This document shows positions 27,263 through 34,849 of a stretch of DNA of 64,000 bases, piece after piece. The position numbers were made by a program, and so were the translations under genes. The notes below the pieces were generated by a model, which worked only from the letters and a program-made list of their open reading frames with translations, was not told the DNA's origin and searched no databases. The first letter of the stretch is position 1. The number at the start of each line of letters is the position of its first letter. The DNA comes from JBBROS01 sp963792675 (GTDB taxonomy: Bacteria; Pseudomonadota; Alphaproteobacteria; Acetobacterales; Acetobacteraceae), in the NCBI GenBank assembly GCA_963792675.1, contig CAWBWT010000002.1, positions 434,001-498,000 on the forward strand, written 5' to 3'.

Positions 27263-27901
27263 ATGAACCGACAGGACCGCAAGGCCGGCGCCCGGGGCGC
27301 TTATCACCATGGCAACCTGCGCGAAGCGCTGATCCAGGCGGCCCTTGTGCTGATCGCCGAGCGCGGGCTTGCCGGCTTCGCCGTGGCCGAACTGGCCCGA
27401 GCCGTGGGGGTCAGCTCGGCGGCGCCCTACCGGCATTTCCGCGATCGCGACGCGGTGGTGGCCGAGGTGGCGCGGCGGGGCTTCGAGCAGCTCGCGACCG
27501 AGATGCGGGCTGCCGCCGACGCGCCCGGCGGCAATGCGGTAACTGCGCTGGAGCGGTGCGCGCAGGCGCATCTCAGCTTCGCGGCGCGCGAGAAGCCCGT
27601 TTATGCGGCGATGTTCGAGCCGGACTTCCCGGTCGCCAGCCACCCCGAGCTGAGCCGCACGCGCGATGCCGCGTTCGCGGTGCTGCGCCGCCTGGCACAC
27701 GTGGCCTCTGACCAGAGCCGGGCGCCGACCCGGCCGCCGGCCTTGATGGTGGCATTGCACATTTGGTCGATGACGCACGGGATCGCCGCCCTGTTCGTCA
27801 GCCACGACGGCGCCGGGCAGCTGGCGATGACTCCGGCGGAACTGTTGGAGGCGGGGCTGCTTGTTTACCTGCAGTCGCTGCAGCTTCCGCCGGGAAGTTA
27901 A
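27263..27901 (+). CDS. TetR family transcriptional regulator
   Basis: 212 residues. N-terminal DNA-binding domain: HHGNLREALIQAALVLIAERG, then the helix-turn-helix VAELARAVGVSSAAPYRHFRDRDAVVAEVA. The C-terminal part (about 90-200) fits the TetR_C WHG-type ligand and dimer domain. Divergent from the acetamidase-family gene, so it likely controls that gene and itself from the 125-bp gap; the inducer is unknown. Confidence 0.87.
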   Translation: MNRQDRKAGARGAYHHGNLREALIQAALVLIAERGLAGFAVAELARAVGVSSAAPYRHFRDRDAVVAEVARRGFEQLATEMRAAADAPGGNAVTALERCAQAHLSFAAREKPVYAAMFEPDFPVASHPELSRTRDAAFAVLRRLAHVASDQSRAPTRPPALMVALHIWSMTHGIAALFVSHDGAGQLAMTPAELLEAGLLVYLQSLQLPPGS

Positions 27902-27986
27902 CGCACACGCAGTCGTGTCCAACATCCGGCGGTACTCTCAGGCCGTTTTGGAGTAATAGGCTCTCACATACGAACGGGAGGGCGCC

Positions 27987-28405
27987 ATGCTGATCAGCAA
28001 AATTGACGAGGTACGGCAAGATGGGCTGGATCGCCCTGACGTTGGCGGCGTTTTGGCTGGCCTGGCCGGTCGGATTCGCGGGTACTGGCCTACCTGTATG
28101 GCAGCGGCCGGATGCAGGCCTGGCGCTCGGAAGTCCGGGCGCCCGGCACATGGTTCAACCTCGGTTCGGGCGGCTTCTCCGGCATGAAGTGGCCGGGCAG
28201 CGGTTCGGCCTCCAGCGGCAACCAGGCGTTCGACGACTACCGGGCAACGACCCTGCGCCGGCTCGAGGAAGAGCAGCAGGAATTCCAGAGCTTCCTCGAG
28301 CGCCTGCGCAAGGCCCGCGACAAGGCCGAGTTCGATGCGTTCATGGCCGAACGCCGGCAACGCGCCGGGAACAGCGAACCGGTGGACGTGTCCTCCGCCG
28401 CCTAG
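27987..28405 (+). pseudogene. DUF2852 membrane protein, two frameshifts
   Basis: Three reading frames must be joined: MLISKIDEVR from ATG 27987, then KMGWIALTLAAFWLAWPVGFA, then VLAYLYGSGRMQAWRSE.. to TAG 28403-28405. Removing one C near 28013 (CGGCAAG) and one G near 28081 (GCGGGTACTG) gives a continuous 138-residue protein with one membrane helix, followed by a cytoplasmic region with FDDYRATTLRRLEEEQQEFQ helix, typical of DUF2852. GGGAGG lies 5 bases before the ATG. The span is 3n+2, as two insertions require. First gene of the stress island; function unknown. Confidence 0.72.
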
Positions 28406-28430
28406 TCCCGCTCTAGCCTTCAAGACCGCA

Positions 28431-28459
28431 CGGGGTCGCGGCACGCTGCCGCGCCCCCG
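28431..28459 (+). terminator. Hairpin after DUF2852 gene
   Basis: GGGG-T-CGCGGCA, loop CGC, TGCCGCG-CCCC: an 11-bp stem with one bulged T, 26 bp after the stop. No T tract follows, as is common in GC-rich genomes. Confidence 0.6.
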
Positions 28460-28543
28460 ACGGGCCGCCCGCCGACCGAACGGTCGCCGGAGCCGGCAAC
28501 GACCACCCCCAAAAATCAGCGATAAACCCACACGGAGGCAGCA

Positions 28544-29677
28544 ATGACTTCACGCACCGTCACCGCTATGTTCAATTCACGTGAACAAGCCGAGCAGGCC
28601 GGTCAGGCACTCATGAGCGAGTTGGGCCTGGACCGCGGCAAGATCCGCACCAGCCCTGCGGCCGGCATGACCGACACCGGCTATGATGCGAAGCGCCCCT
28701 ACGAAGAGAAGGGGTTCTTTGCCTCGATCAAGGACCTGCTTGTCCCGGACGAGGATCGCTACGCTTATGCCGAGGGCATGCGCCGTGGCTCGGTGCTGCT
28801 GAGCGCCACGCTCGACGACAATCAGGTCGACCGGGCGTCCGACGTGCTCGAGCACCATGGCGCGCTGGACCTCGACGAGCAGGAAGCCAGCTGGCGCAAG
28901 TCCGGCTGGACCGGGTACGACTCGGCGGCGCACAACACCGCCCGCAGCAGCGCGACGCCTGCGTCCATGGGGAGCACGCCGGCCGCGACCGCCACCGCGC
29001 CGACAGCTCCGGGCGTTTCCGGAACGGCCGCGCCGGCAGCAGGCGTGCGTCCGGGCCAGGACGAGACGATCAAGGTGATGCAGGAACGCCTGCTGGTCGG
29101 CAAGCGCCAGGTCGAGGGCGGCCGGGTCAAGGTGCGCTCCTACGTGATCGAGCGCCCGGTCGAGGAGCAGGTGACGCTGCATCAGGAGAGCCTGCACGTC
29201 GATCGCCATCCGGTGGACCGGGCCGCGACCGCGGCCGACATGGCCGCTTTCCAGGAGCGCACTATCGAGGCTCGCGCCACCAGCGAGGAGGCGGTGGTGA
29301 GCAAGGAGGCCCGAGTGGTCGAGGAGATCGCGCTGCACAAGCAAGCCAGCGACCGCACCGAGACGGTGCGCGACACGGTGCGCGAGACGAAGGTGGACGT
29401 TGACGACACGACCGGTGCTCGTGCGGCGGGCGGCGCGACACCGGCGCAGCGCGGCTCGGCCGCCGCGGCCACCTCCAACACCACGCCGGGGACCGGAACG
29501 GCAACCGGCGCGGCCGGCAAGGTTGACCGCACGCTGAACACCAACACCAGCGGCACCAACCCGGCGGCCGACGCCCCCGACGGCACGCCAGGCAACCCGT
29601 CCGGCACGATGGCGAGCCGTGCGGTCGACAAGACGCTCGGGACCAACATCAGCGGCGCCAATCCGACCCGCAAGTAA
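28544..29677 (+). CDS. DUF2382 (YsnF/AvaK-type) stress protein with C-terminal 34-residue repeats
   Basis: 377 residues. Residues 1-125 resemble the general-stress-protein N-terminal domain (TVTAMFNSREQAEQAGQAL) and end with SGWTGYD. Residues about 174-290 are DUF2382 (IKVMQERLLVGKRQVEGGRVKVRSYV, EEQVTLHQESLHVDRHPVD, VVEEIALHKQASDRTETVRDTVR). The tail, about 322-377, is two units of a 34-residue Thr/Gly/Asn repeat (VDRTLNTNTSGTNP.., VDKTLGTNISGANP). No signal peptide. GGAGG precedes the ATG. The tail repeat recurs in the next gene. Likely a desiccation or osmotic stress protein; exact role unknown. Confidence 0.83.
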   Translation: MTSRTVTAMFNSREQAEQAGQALMSELGLDRGKIRTSPAAGMTDTGYDAKRPYEEKGFFASIKDLLVPDEDRYAYAEGMRRGSVLLSATLDDNQVDRASDVLEHHGALDLDEQEASWRKSGWTGYDSAAHNTARSSATPASMGSTPAATATAPTAPGVSGTAAPAAGVRPGQDETIKVMQERLLVGKRQVEGGRVKVRSYVIERPVEEQVTLHQESLHVDRHPVDRAATAADMAAFQERTIEARATSEEAVVSKEARVVEEIALHKQASDRTETVRDTVRETKVDVDDTTGARAAGGATPAQRGSAAAATSNTTPGTGTATGAAGKVDRTLNTNTSGTNPAADAPDGTPGNPSGTMASRAVDKTLGTNISGANPTRK

Positions 29678-29703
29678 GCCGCAACGATCCGGACAACCGG
29701 ACG

Positions 29704-29730
29704 CCGGGGAGGCGCGCGACGCCTCCCCGG
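29704..29730 (+). terminator. Hairpin after DUF2382 gene
   Basis: Perfect 11-bp stem CCGGGGAGGCG / CGCCTCCCCGG with loop CGCGA, 27 bp after the stop and before the next gene. Confidence 0.75.
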
Positions 29731-29765
29731 ACGGCTCTCCGCCACGAACGCAAGGACACACGGAC

Positions 29766-30452
29766 ATGAAGACCACCAGCCTCGCCATCGCCGCAACGCT
29801 GCTCGCGGGCGGCGCGTTCGCCCAGACCACGACGCCGGCGCGCCCGACCCCGGGCAATGCGGCGCCGGGTGCTACCTCCAACGCGCCGATGAACGGCGTG
29901 AACCCGAACACCGGCGTGACGCCGAGCACCGGGATGGTGGACCGCAACAGCGGCGCCGCCGCGGCGGCGGGCGACCGCAACCAGGCCGTGGCCAGCACAT
30001 CGGCCAACGCGCCGCAGCCGGCGCGCGGCGCCAATTCGTTCTCGGAGGGCGAAGCCCGGCGCCGGATCGAGCGCAGCGGGTTCCAGCAGGTGACCGGGCT
30101 GCGCAAGGACAGCAACGGCGTTTGGCGCGGCACGGCGAAGCATGACGGCACCAGCGTGCCGGTGTGGCTCGACTACAAGGGCAACATCAGCCCGGCGGCA
30201 GCCTCGGGTGCGGCCGACAACTCGGGTGCGGACCGCAACGTCGACGGCACCACGGGCAACCCGCCCGGCACGGCCGCGACCCGTTCCATGGACCGCACTC
30301 TGGGGACCAACACGACCGGGACCAACCCGCAGCAGCGCAGCGCCGACGGCACCACCGGCAACCAGCCCGGCACGGCCGCCACCCGCACGATCGACCGCAA
30401 CCTCGGCACCAACACCAGCGGTGCCAACCCGAGCGGAACAACGCGCCCGTAA
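29766..30452 (+). CDS. Secreted protein with PepSY-like domain and 34-residue tail repeats
   Basis: 228 residues. Signal peptide MKTTSLAIAATLLAGGAFA-Q. A low-complexity Pro/Asn/Gly region follows to about 85, then a small domain (EGEARRRIERSGFQQVTGL..GVWRGTAKHDG..VWLDYKGNI, about 93-145) resembling PepSY-like or periplasmic small domains. The tail has two units of DGTTGNxPGTAATRxxDRxLGTNTxGxNP with a period of 34 residues (repeat DNA at 30243 and 30345). The same repeat closes the preceding, non-exported protein. Function unknown. Confidence 0.72.
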   Translation: MKTTSLAIAATLLAGGAFAQTTTPARPTPGNAAPGATSNAPMNGVNPNTGVTPSTGMVDRNSGAAAAAGDRNQAVASTSANAPQPARGANSFSEGEARRRIERSGFQQVTGLRKDSNGVWRGTAKHDGTSVPVWLDYKGNISPAAASGAADNSGADRNVDGTTGNPPGTAATRSMDRTLGTNTTGTNPQQRSADGTTGNQPGTAATRTIDRNLGTNTSGANPSGTTRP

Positions 30453-30469
30453 TCGCCACTGCCCGATCA

Positions 30470-30495
30470 GCCGGCGCGGGATCCTCCGCGCCGGC
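30470..30495 (+). terminator. Hairpin after secreted repeat protein gene
   Basis: Perfect 10-bp stem GCCGGCGCGG / CCGCGCCGGC with loop GATCCT, 17 bp after the stop. Confidence 0.72.
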
Positions 30496-30521
30496 AGCCT
30501 TACCCACACCAGGAGGCCGCC

Positions 30522-31178
30522 ATGGCCACACGCACGATCACCCGCCTGTTCGACAGTTACGACGCGGCGGCGAACGCGGTTCAGAGCCTCGAGGCGGGCG
30601 GGGTCCCGCATGACGACATCAGCCTCGTCTCGAACGACGCCGAGGGCCGCCACGGCAGCGCCGCATCGGCCGGAGACGCGGCGCCGATGGGAACGGAGAC
30701 GGGGGTAACCTCGGGCGATCCGGCGCAAGGGGCGAGCACGGGCGCCGGCTCAGGCGCCACGTTGGGCACGGTGCTCGGCGGCGGCGCGGGCTTGCTGGCG
30801 GGGCTTGGGATGCTGGCGATCCCCGGGGTGGGACCGATCGTCGCGGCCGGGTGGCTGGTGGCAACGCTGACCGGCGCCGGCGTGGGCGCGGCGGCGGGCG
30901 GCCTAGCCGGGTCGCTGGCGGGAGCGGGCGTCAACGAAGCGGACGCGCACGTGCATGCGGAAGGTGTTCGCCGCGGCGGCGCGGTGGTCACGGTGCGGGC
31001 CGACGAGGCGAAGGCGCCGGCGATCGAGGCGCTGCTGGACGGGCGCGCGCCGGTGGACCTGTCGACCCGGCGGGCGGAGTATGAGGCGGAGGGCTGGAAA
31101 GGCTATGATCCCGCGGCTCCTGCCTACACGCAAGATGAAGTAACAAGGGAGCGAAACCGTCGCGTCAGCGTTACATAG
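30522..31178 (+). CDS. General-stress-type protein with glycine-zipper segment
   Basis: 218 residues. Residues 1-45 (TITRLFDSYDAAANAVQSLEAGGVPHDDISLVSND) match the general stress protein 17M-like fold and are related to the N-terminus of the DUF2382 protein two genes upstream. Residues about 65-145 are a Gly/Ala-rich zipper (GATLGTVLGGGAGLLAGLG.., GAGVGAAAGGLAGSLAGAGV). The C-terminal part ends with EGWKGYDPAAPAYT, again echoing the GWTGYD of the DUF2382 protein. AGGAGG precedes the ATG. Probably a membrane-associated or oligomeric stress protein. Confidence 0.78.
   Translation: MATRTITRLFDSYDAAANAVQSLEAGGVPHDDISLVSNDAEGRHGSAASAGDAAPMGTETGVTSGDPAQGASTGAGSGATLGTVLGGGAGLLAGLGMLAIPGVGPIVAAGWLVATLTGAGVGAAAGGLAGSLAGAGVNEADAHVHAEGVRRGGAVVTVRADEAKAPAIEALLDGRAPVDLSTRRAEYEAEGWKGYDPAAPAYTQDEVTRERNRRVSVT
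31148..31172 (+). promoter_or_regulatory. Candidate EcfG-type general stress promoter
   Basis: GGAGC, 16 bases, CGTT. The alphaproteobacterial general stress sigma factor EcfG prefers GGAAC-N16/17-CGTT, so this has one mismatch. It lies 68 bp upstream of the GlsB/YeaQ-like gene, partly inside the end of the preceding gene. Confidence 0.4.
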
Positions 31179-31239
31179 CGTTATGACGGGCATGGGGCCG
31201 GACTGGCCGGTCTCAGCCCAGCTTTAGAGGAGGTAGACA

Positions 31240-31500
31240 ATGTCCATCATCGCTTGGCTCGTGCTCGGACTGATCGCCGGTTTCATCGCGAGCAAGATCT
31301 ACACCGGCTCCGGCCAGGGCGTCGTGCTCGACATGGTGCTGGGCATCGTCGGCGCCTTCGTGGGCGGGTTCCTGTTCTCGACCTTTGGCGCGGCTCCGGT
31401 CACCGGGTTCAACATCTACAGCATGATCGTTGCCGTGATCGGCGCCGTCGTGGTGCTGTGGATCTACCACGCCGTCGCCGGCCGCCGTACGCTGACCTAG
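31240..31500 (+). CDS. GlsB/YeaQ/YmgE family stress response membrane protein
   Basis: 86 residues, three membrane helices, Gly-rich. Starts SIIAWLVLGLIAGFIASKIY, then GQGVVLDMVLGIVGAFVGGFLF, then IVAVIGAVVVLWIYHAV, the standard layout of the transglycosylase-associated (GlsB/YeaQ) family, which is induced by acid, salt or cell-envelope stress in several bacteria. AGAGGAGG precedes the ATG closely. A candidate EcfG promoter lies upstream and a hairpin downstream. Confidence 0.9.
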   Translation: MSIIAWLVLGLIAGFIASKIYTGSGQGVVLDMVLGIVGAFVGGFLFSTFGAAPVTGFNIYSMIVAVIGAVVVLWIYHAVAGRRTLT

Positions 31501-31513
31501 CCTTCGCCGAGAC

Positions 31514-31561
31514 ACCCGGCCAGGTCGTCGTTCGTAATGGCGGCGACGTTCCTGGCCGGGT
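31514..31561 (+). terminator. Hairpin after GlsB-like gene
   Basis: 11-bp perfect arms ACCCGGCCAGG / CCTGGCCGGGT, with partial pairing inside the 26-base loop. It begins 13 bp after the stop of the GlsB-like gene. Confidence 0.6.
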
Positions 31562-31581
31562 CGTGTCAATGAAACCGCGCT

Positions 31582-32437
31582 TTGCTTCACCTGCTCGGAC
31601 TGCCTGGCGAACGCGCCGTCGTGCCGCATGTGGACGACCTGGGCGCGAGCCGCGGCGCCAACCTCGCCTTCCTCGACCTCGTTGACCGCGGTCGCGTCAC
31701 CTGCGGGTCCGTCATGGTGCCGGGCCCCTGGTTCCGCGACATCGCCGAGACCGCCGCAGCCCGATCCGGCACTCGACATCGGCATCCACCTCACCCTGAC
31801 GAGCGAATGGAACGCATGCCGCTGGGCACCGATCTCGACTGTCAGCCGGGCATCGGGCTTGATCGACGATGACGGATATTTCTGGCGTGACGTCGCGAGC
31901 CTGCGCCGGCATATGGTGCCGGAGGCGGCGGTTGCCGAGTTGCGGGCGCAGATCGAGCGAGCCGTTGGATGCTTCCAGCCAACCCATATCGACGCGCACA
32001 TGGGGGCCGCCATGCTGCCCGGCGTGCTCGACGCCCATGCGGCGCTTGGCCGCGAGTTCGGCCTGGTCCCGGTGCTGCCGCGCTCGATCACGTGGGCGCC
32101 CGACCCGGACGTCTACGGCGAGGCGCTCGCGGCCCTCGATGGCAGCGGCGCCCCGGTCGTGGATCATTGCCGCGGCACCTTGGCCGTGCCGCCGGACGAC
32201 CTCGGCCCGGGTTGGGCGGCGACGGTCGCGGCATTGCCGACCGGGCTCACCCACCTCGCGCTGCATTGCACCGCGCCTGGCGAGTTCGCGGCCATGGCGC
32301 CCGCACATGCTGGCTGGCGATTCCGCGAATATGAGTTTGTGGCCGCGGGTGGGCTCGACGCCTTGCTAGCCGAGCACCGGGTGGCGACGGTCGGAACCCG
32401 TGCCTTGCAGCGGCTTTGGACGGCGACCGACGTCTAA
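31582..32437 (+). pseudogene. ChbG/HpnK (YdjC-like) deacetylase family protein, frameshifted
   Basis: Metal-dependent deacetylase fold acting on N-acetylated sugars or the hopanoid precursor (HpnK). The N-terminal part in the first frame holds the metal-binding HVDDLGASRGANLAF and GRVTCGSVMVPGPWF. The frame changes near 31755-31765, after AETAA. The second frame continues with DPALDIGIHLTLTSEW, PTHIDAHMG and LTHLALHC to TAA 32437. The span is 3n+1, so one extra base fits; about 284 residues restored. The start is uncertain: TTG 31582 is the first in-frame start. Converges with the metallo-hydrolase gene. Confidence 0.75.
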
Positions 32438-32438
32438 G

Positions 32439-33413
32439 TCAGAACTGCCAGACATCGCCCGGACGCAAGGCGCGGAACCGGTCGGGATCGATCCCACCCT
32501 GTGCGAGTGCAGCGTCCAGCGCGGCCAGTGGGGCGAGCCGGGCCTCGTCGGTGAGCTGGAACGTGCCCCAGTGCACGCCCAGCGCTTGAGTTGCGCCGCA
32601 GTCGAGCATGATCCGCACCGCTTCATCGGGGTTGACGTGCTGCCCGCGCATGAACCAGCGCGGCTCATAGGCGCCGATCGGGATGACGGCGACGCGCGGC
32701 GGCCCGAACCGCTCGCGGACCCGGCGGAAGATGTCGCCGTCGCCATAACCGGTATCGCCGACCAGGTAGACCGCGCCCGCCGGCGTCTCGAGCACGAACC
32801 CGCACCACAGCGCCATCCGCCGGTCGCCGATGCGGCGGGCCGACCAGTGATGCGCCGGGTGCAGCGTTACCGCGAGGCGCTCGGCCAATACGAAGCGGTC
32901 GCCCCAATCGCCGGTCTCGACGCCGGCGCATGCGGCCGCGATCAGGGCGTCGTTGCCGAGCGGCGTGATGACCCGCGGGCGATGCGCGGCGGCCAGCCGG
33001 GCCAGGGTCGCGAGGTCGCAATGGTCGTAGTGGTTGTGGGTGAGCAGCACGGTGTCGACCGGCGGCAGGTCTGCGAAGGCGATGCCGGGCGGATCGACCC
33101 GCCGCGGCCCGGCGAAGCGGAGCGGGCTGGCGCGCTCGGACCACACCGGATCGACCAGGATGTTGTGGCCGACAGCCTGGATCAGCAGCGATGCGTGGCC
33201 GACCATGGTGATTGCCACGCCGTCCACGCGCGTCGCAGGGCGGACCGTTGGCGTGCCGGACGCTGGGCGGTCCCAGGCCGACCGGGTTCCGCCCCATTGC
33301 CAGCGGAGCAGGTCGGCGAGGGAGCGGTCCGTCGGAGGCTGGCCGGGGTTGAAGAAGCGGGTCCCGTCGAAATGGTCGCTGGCCGGACCTTGGTAGTAGC
33401 GGTTGCCGGCCAC
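32439..33413 (-). CDS. Metallo-beta-lactamase-fold hydrolase (UlaG/NAPE-PLD-like)
   Basis: 324 residues. Zinc-binding HNHYDHCD (HxHxDH) follows VDTVLLTHN; further ligands in HPAHHWSARR and VGDTGYGDG. The N-terminus FDGTRFFNPGQPP and TWIGHATLLIQ-like TMVGHASLLIQ are typical of the NAPE-PLD/UlaG branch, which cleaves phosphodiester or lactone bonds. GTG 33411-33413 was chosen because it lies 2 bases after the stop of the upstream cupin gene; an upstream extension has no family similarity. The substrate is not predictable. Confidence 0.82.
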   Translation of the reverse strand: MAGNRYYQGPASDHFDGTRFFNPGQPPTDRSLADLLRWQWGGTRSAWDRPASGTPTVRPATRVDGVAITMVGHASLLIQAVGHNILVDPVWSERASPLRFAGPRRVDPPGIAFADLPPVDTVLLTHNHYDHCDLATLARLAAAHRPRVITPLGNDALIAAACAGVETGDWGDRFVLAERLAVTLHPAHHWSARRIGDRRMALWCGFVLETPAGAVYLVGDTGYGDGDIFRRVRERFGPPRVAVIPIGAYEPRWFMRGQHVNPDEAVRIMLDCGATQALGVHWGTFQLTDEARLAPLAALDAALAQGGIDPDRFRALRPGDVWQF

Positions 33414-33415
33414 TC

Positions 33416-33925
33416 CTATGGCCTGCCCGCGGCCGGGCCCCACAAGCGCGGCAGCCAGCCATCCAGGCCGGCGACGGGATCGGTCGCGGGCAAGGGCACG
33501 GCGGCGATGGCGCGCATTGCATCCTGATACTCGGATGCGGCGCCGCGCCGGATATCGCACTCGGCCCCGCCCGGATAGGCGCCGATCACCAGCAGGTCCG
33601 GCGTGGCTCCCACGTTGCGGTGTGCGACCCCGGCCGGGATCACCACGGCGTCGCCGGCGCGTAGGGTCAGCTCATGCCCGGACGGCCCGCCAAACGCGAC
33701 CCGCACCTCGCCCGCGGCAAGGCCGAGCACCTCGTGCGCGATGCTGTGGAAATGGTGGAAGGGGAACACGCCGTTGCGCCAGGAATTGGACCAATCATGG
33801 CTGGCAAACAGGCGCTCGATCGCCGCCGGGTCGGCGGGCACGACGCCGGGATACAGCAGCAGCGGTAGCTCCGAGTTCGGGAAGCGGCCGTCGCCGCGGA
33901 AGTGTCGGGTCGCGGGTTCGATCAT
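33416..33925 (-). CDS. Cupin domain protein
   Basis: 169 residues. Cupin core: WRNGVFPFHHFHSIAHEVLGLAAGEVRVAFGG (motif 1 with the metal-type HHFHS..E) and GDAVVIPAGVAHRN (motif 2). The N-terminus reads RFPNSELPLLLYPG, found in cytoplasmic cupins of this size. ATG 33923-33925 fits the family start. The stop is 2 bp from the metallo-hydrolase start and the SDR gene lies 49 bp upstream on the same strand, so the three probably form an operon. Function unknown. Confidence 0.82.
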   Translation of the reverse strand: MIEPATRHFRGDGRFPNSELPLLLYPGVVPADPAAIERLFASHDWSNSWRNGVFPFHHFHSIAHEVLGLAAGEVRVAFGGPSGHELTLRAGDAVVIPAGVAHRNVGATPDLLVIGAYPGGAECDIRRGAASEYQDAMRAIAAVPLPATDPVAGLDGWLPRLWGPAAGRP

Positions 33926-33974
33926 GCCTTGTACAACGCCGCACGCCGCGCCGAGTGCCGCACCGGCGTTGCGG

Positions 33975-34746
33975 TCAGGGCAAGGCGACACCGGACAGCC
34001 GCGCGCATTCGGCAAGCAGCGTCTCCTGCAAGCCGGGGTCGCCGGTGCCGCCGCGCGGCTTGCGCGGGCGCTCGTGGAAGAAGTAGCCGCCGGTGCCGCA
34101 CGCGTCGGCATCGTCTGACGTCGCGAGCCAGACCTGGGTCCGATGCGCCTGGTCGAGGTCGCCGGTCGCGTGCGCGCCGCCCATCTTGGTCGGCACCCAA
34201 CCCGGCTCGATTGCGTTGGACCGCACCTCCGGCCAGCGCCGCGCCACCGCGAAGGCGAGCAGCACGTCGTGCAGCTTGGTATCCGAATAGGCCTGGTTGC
34301 CGCGCCAAGGTCGCCGCTCCCAGTTCAGGTCCGCGAGGGTGATGTCGCCGCGGCGATGCAGCTCGGAGCTGACGTAGACCAGCCGCTCGCGGCCGGGTCA
34401 TGAGCGCGGTCAGCACGTAGGGGCCGAGCGTGTTGACGGCGAATACGTGGGCGAGCCCGTCCACGGTCTCGATCCGGCGCCGCTCGCGAAAGCCGACGGC
34501 GGCATTGTGGATCACGGCATCGAATCGGCCCGAGGCGTTGGCGGCGGCAGCCAAGGCGCGTGTCTCGGCGAGGCTCGACAGGTCGCCGGTCAGCACCGCC
34601 TCGGCCCCCGGTACCGCGTCGGCGGCAACCCGGGCGCGGGCGGTGTTGCGAGCATGCAGCACGACGCGGTGGCCACGCTCGACCAGCAGCCGGGCAGTCA
34701 TTCGGCCGATCCCGTCCGATGAGCCGGTAACAAGAATGCGCGACAT
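33975..34746 (-). pseudogene. Short-chain dehydrogenase/reductase, frameshifted
   Basis: N-terminal Rossmann motif TGSSDGIGRMTARLL and VIHNAAVGF are in the first frame. Near 34395, after LTALMTRP, the frame shifts; the correct continuation ERLVYVSSELHRRGDITL.., the catalytic YSDTKLHDVLLAF (YxxxK) and EPGWVPTKMGG lie in another frame ending at 33975. The span is 3n+1 (256 residues restored, normal for an SDR); one extra C in CGGCCGCGAG explains it. NAD(P)-dependent oxidoreductase of unknown substrate. Divergent from the quinone-reductase gene. Confidence 0.78.
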
Positions 34747-34849
34747 CGCGGTCCGTCCTCAAACGCTGGCGTGGTCCCGTGCGGGAGGCAGTGGTAACTG
34801 CTGCGGGCCGGCGGGGTTCAAACCACCGGCGGGAACGGAGGAGATCGGC

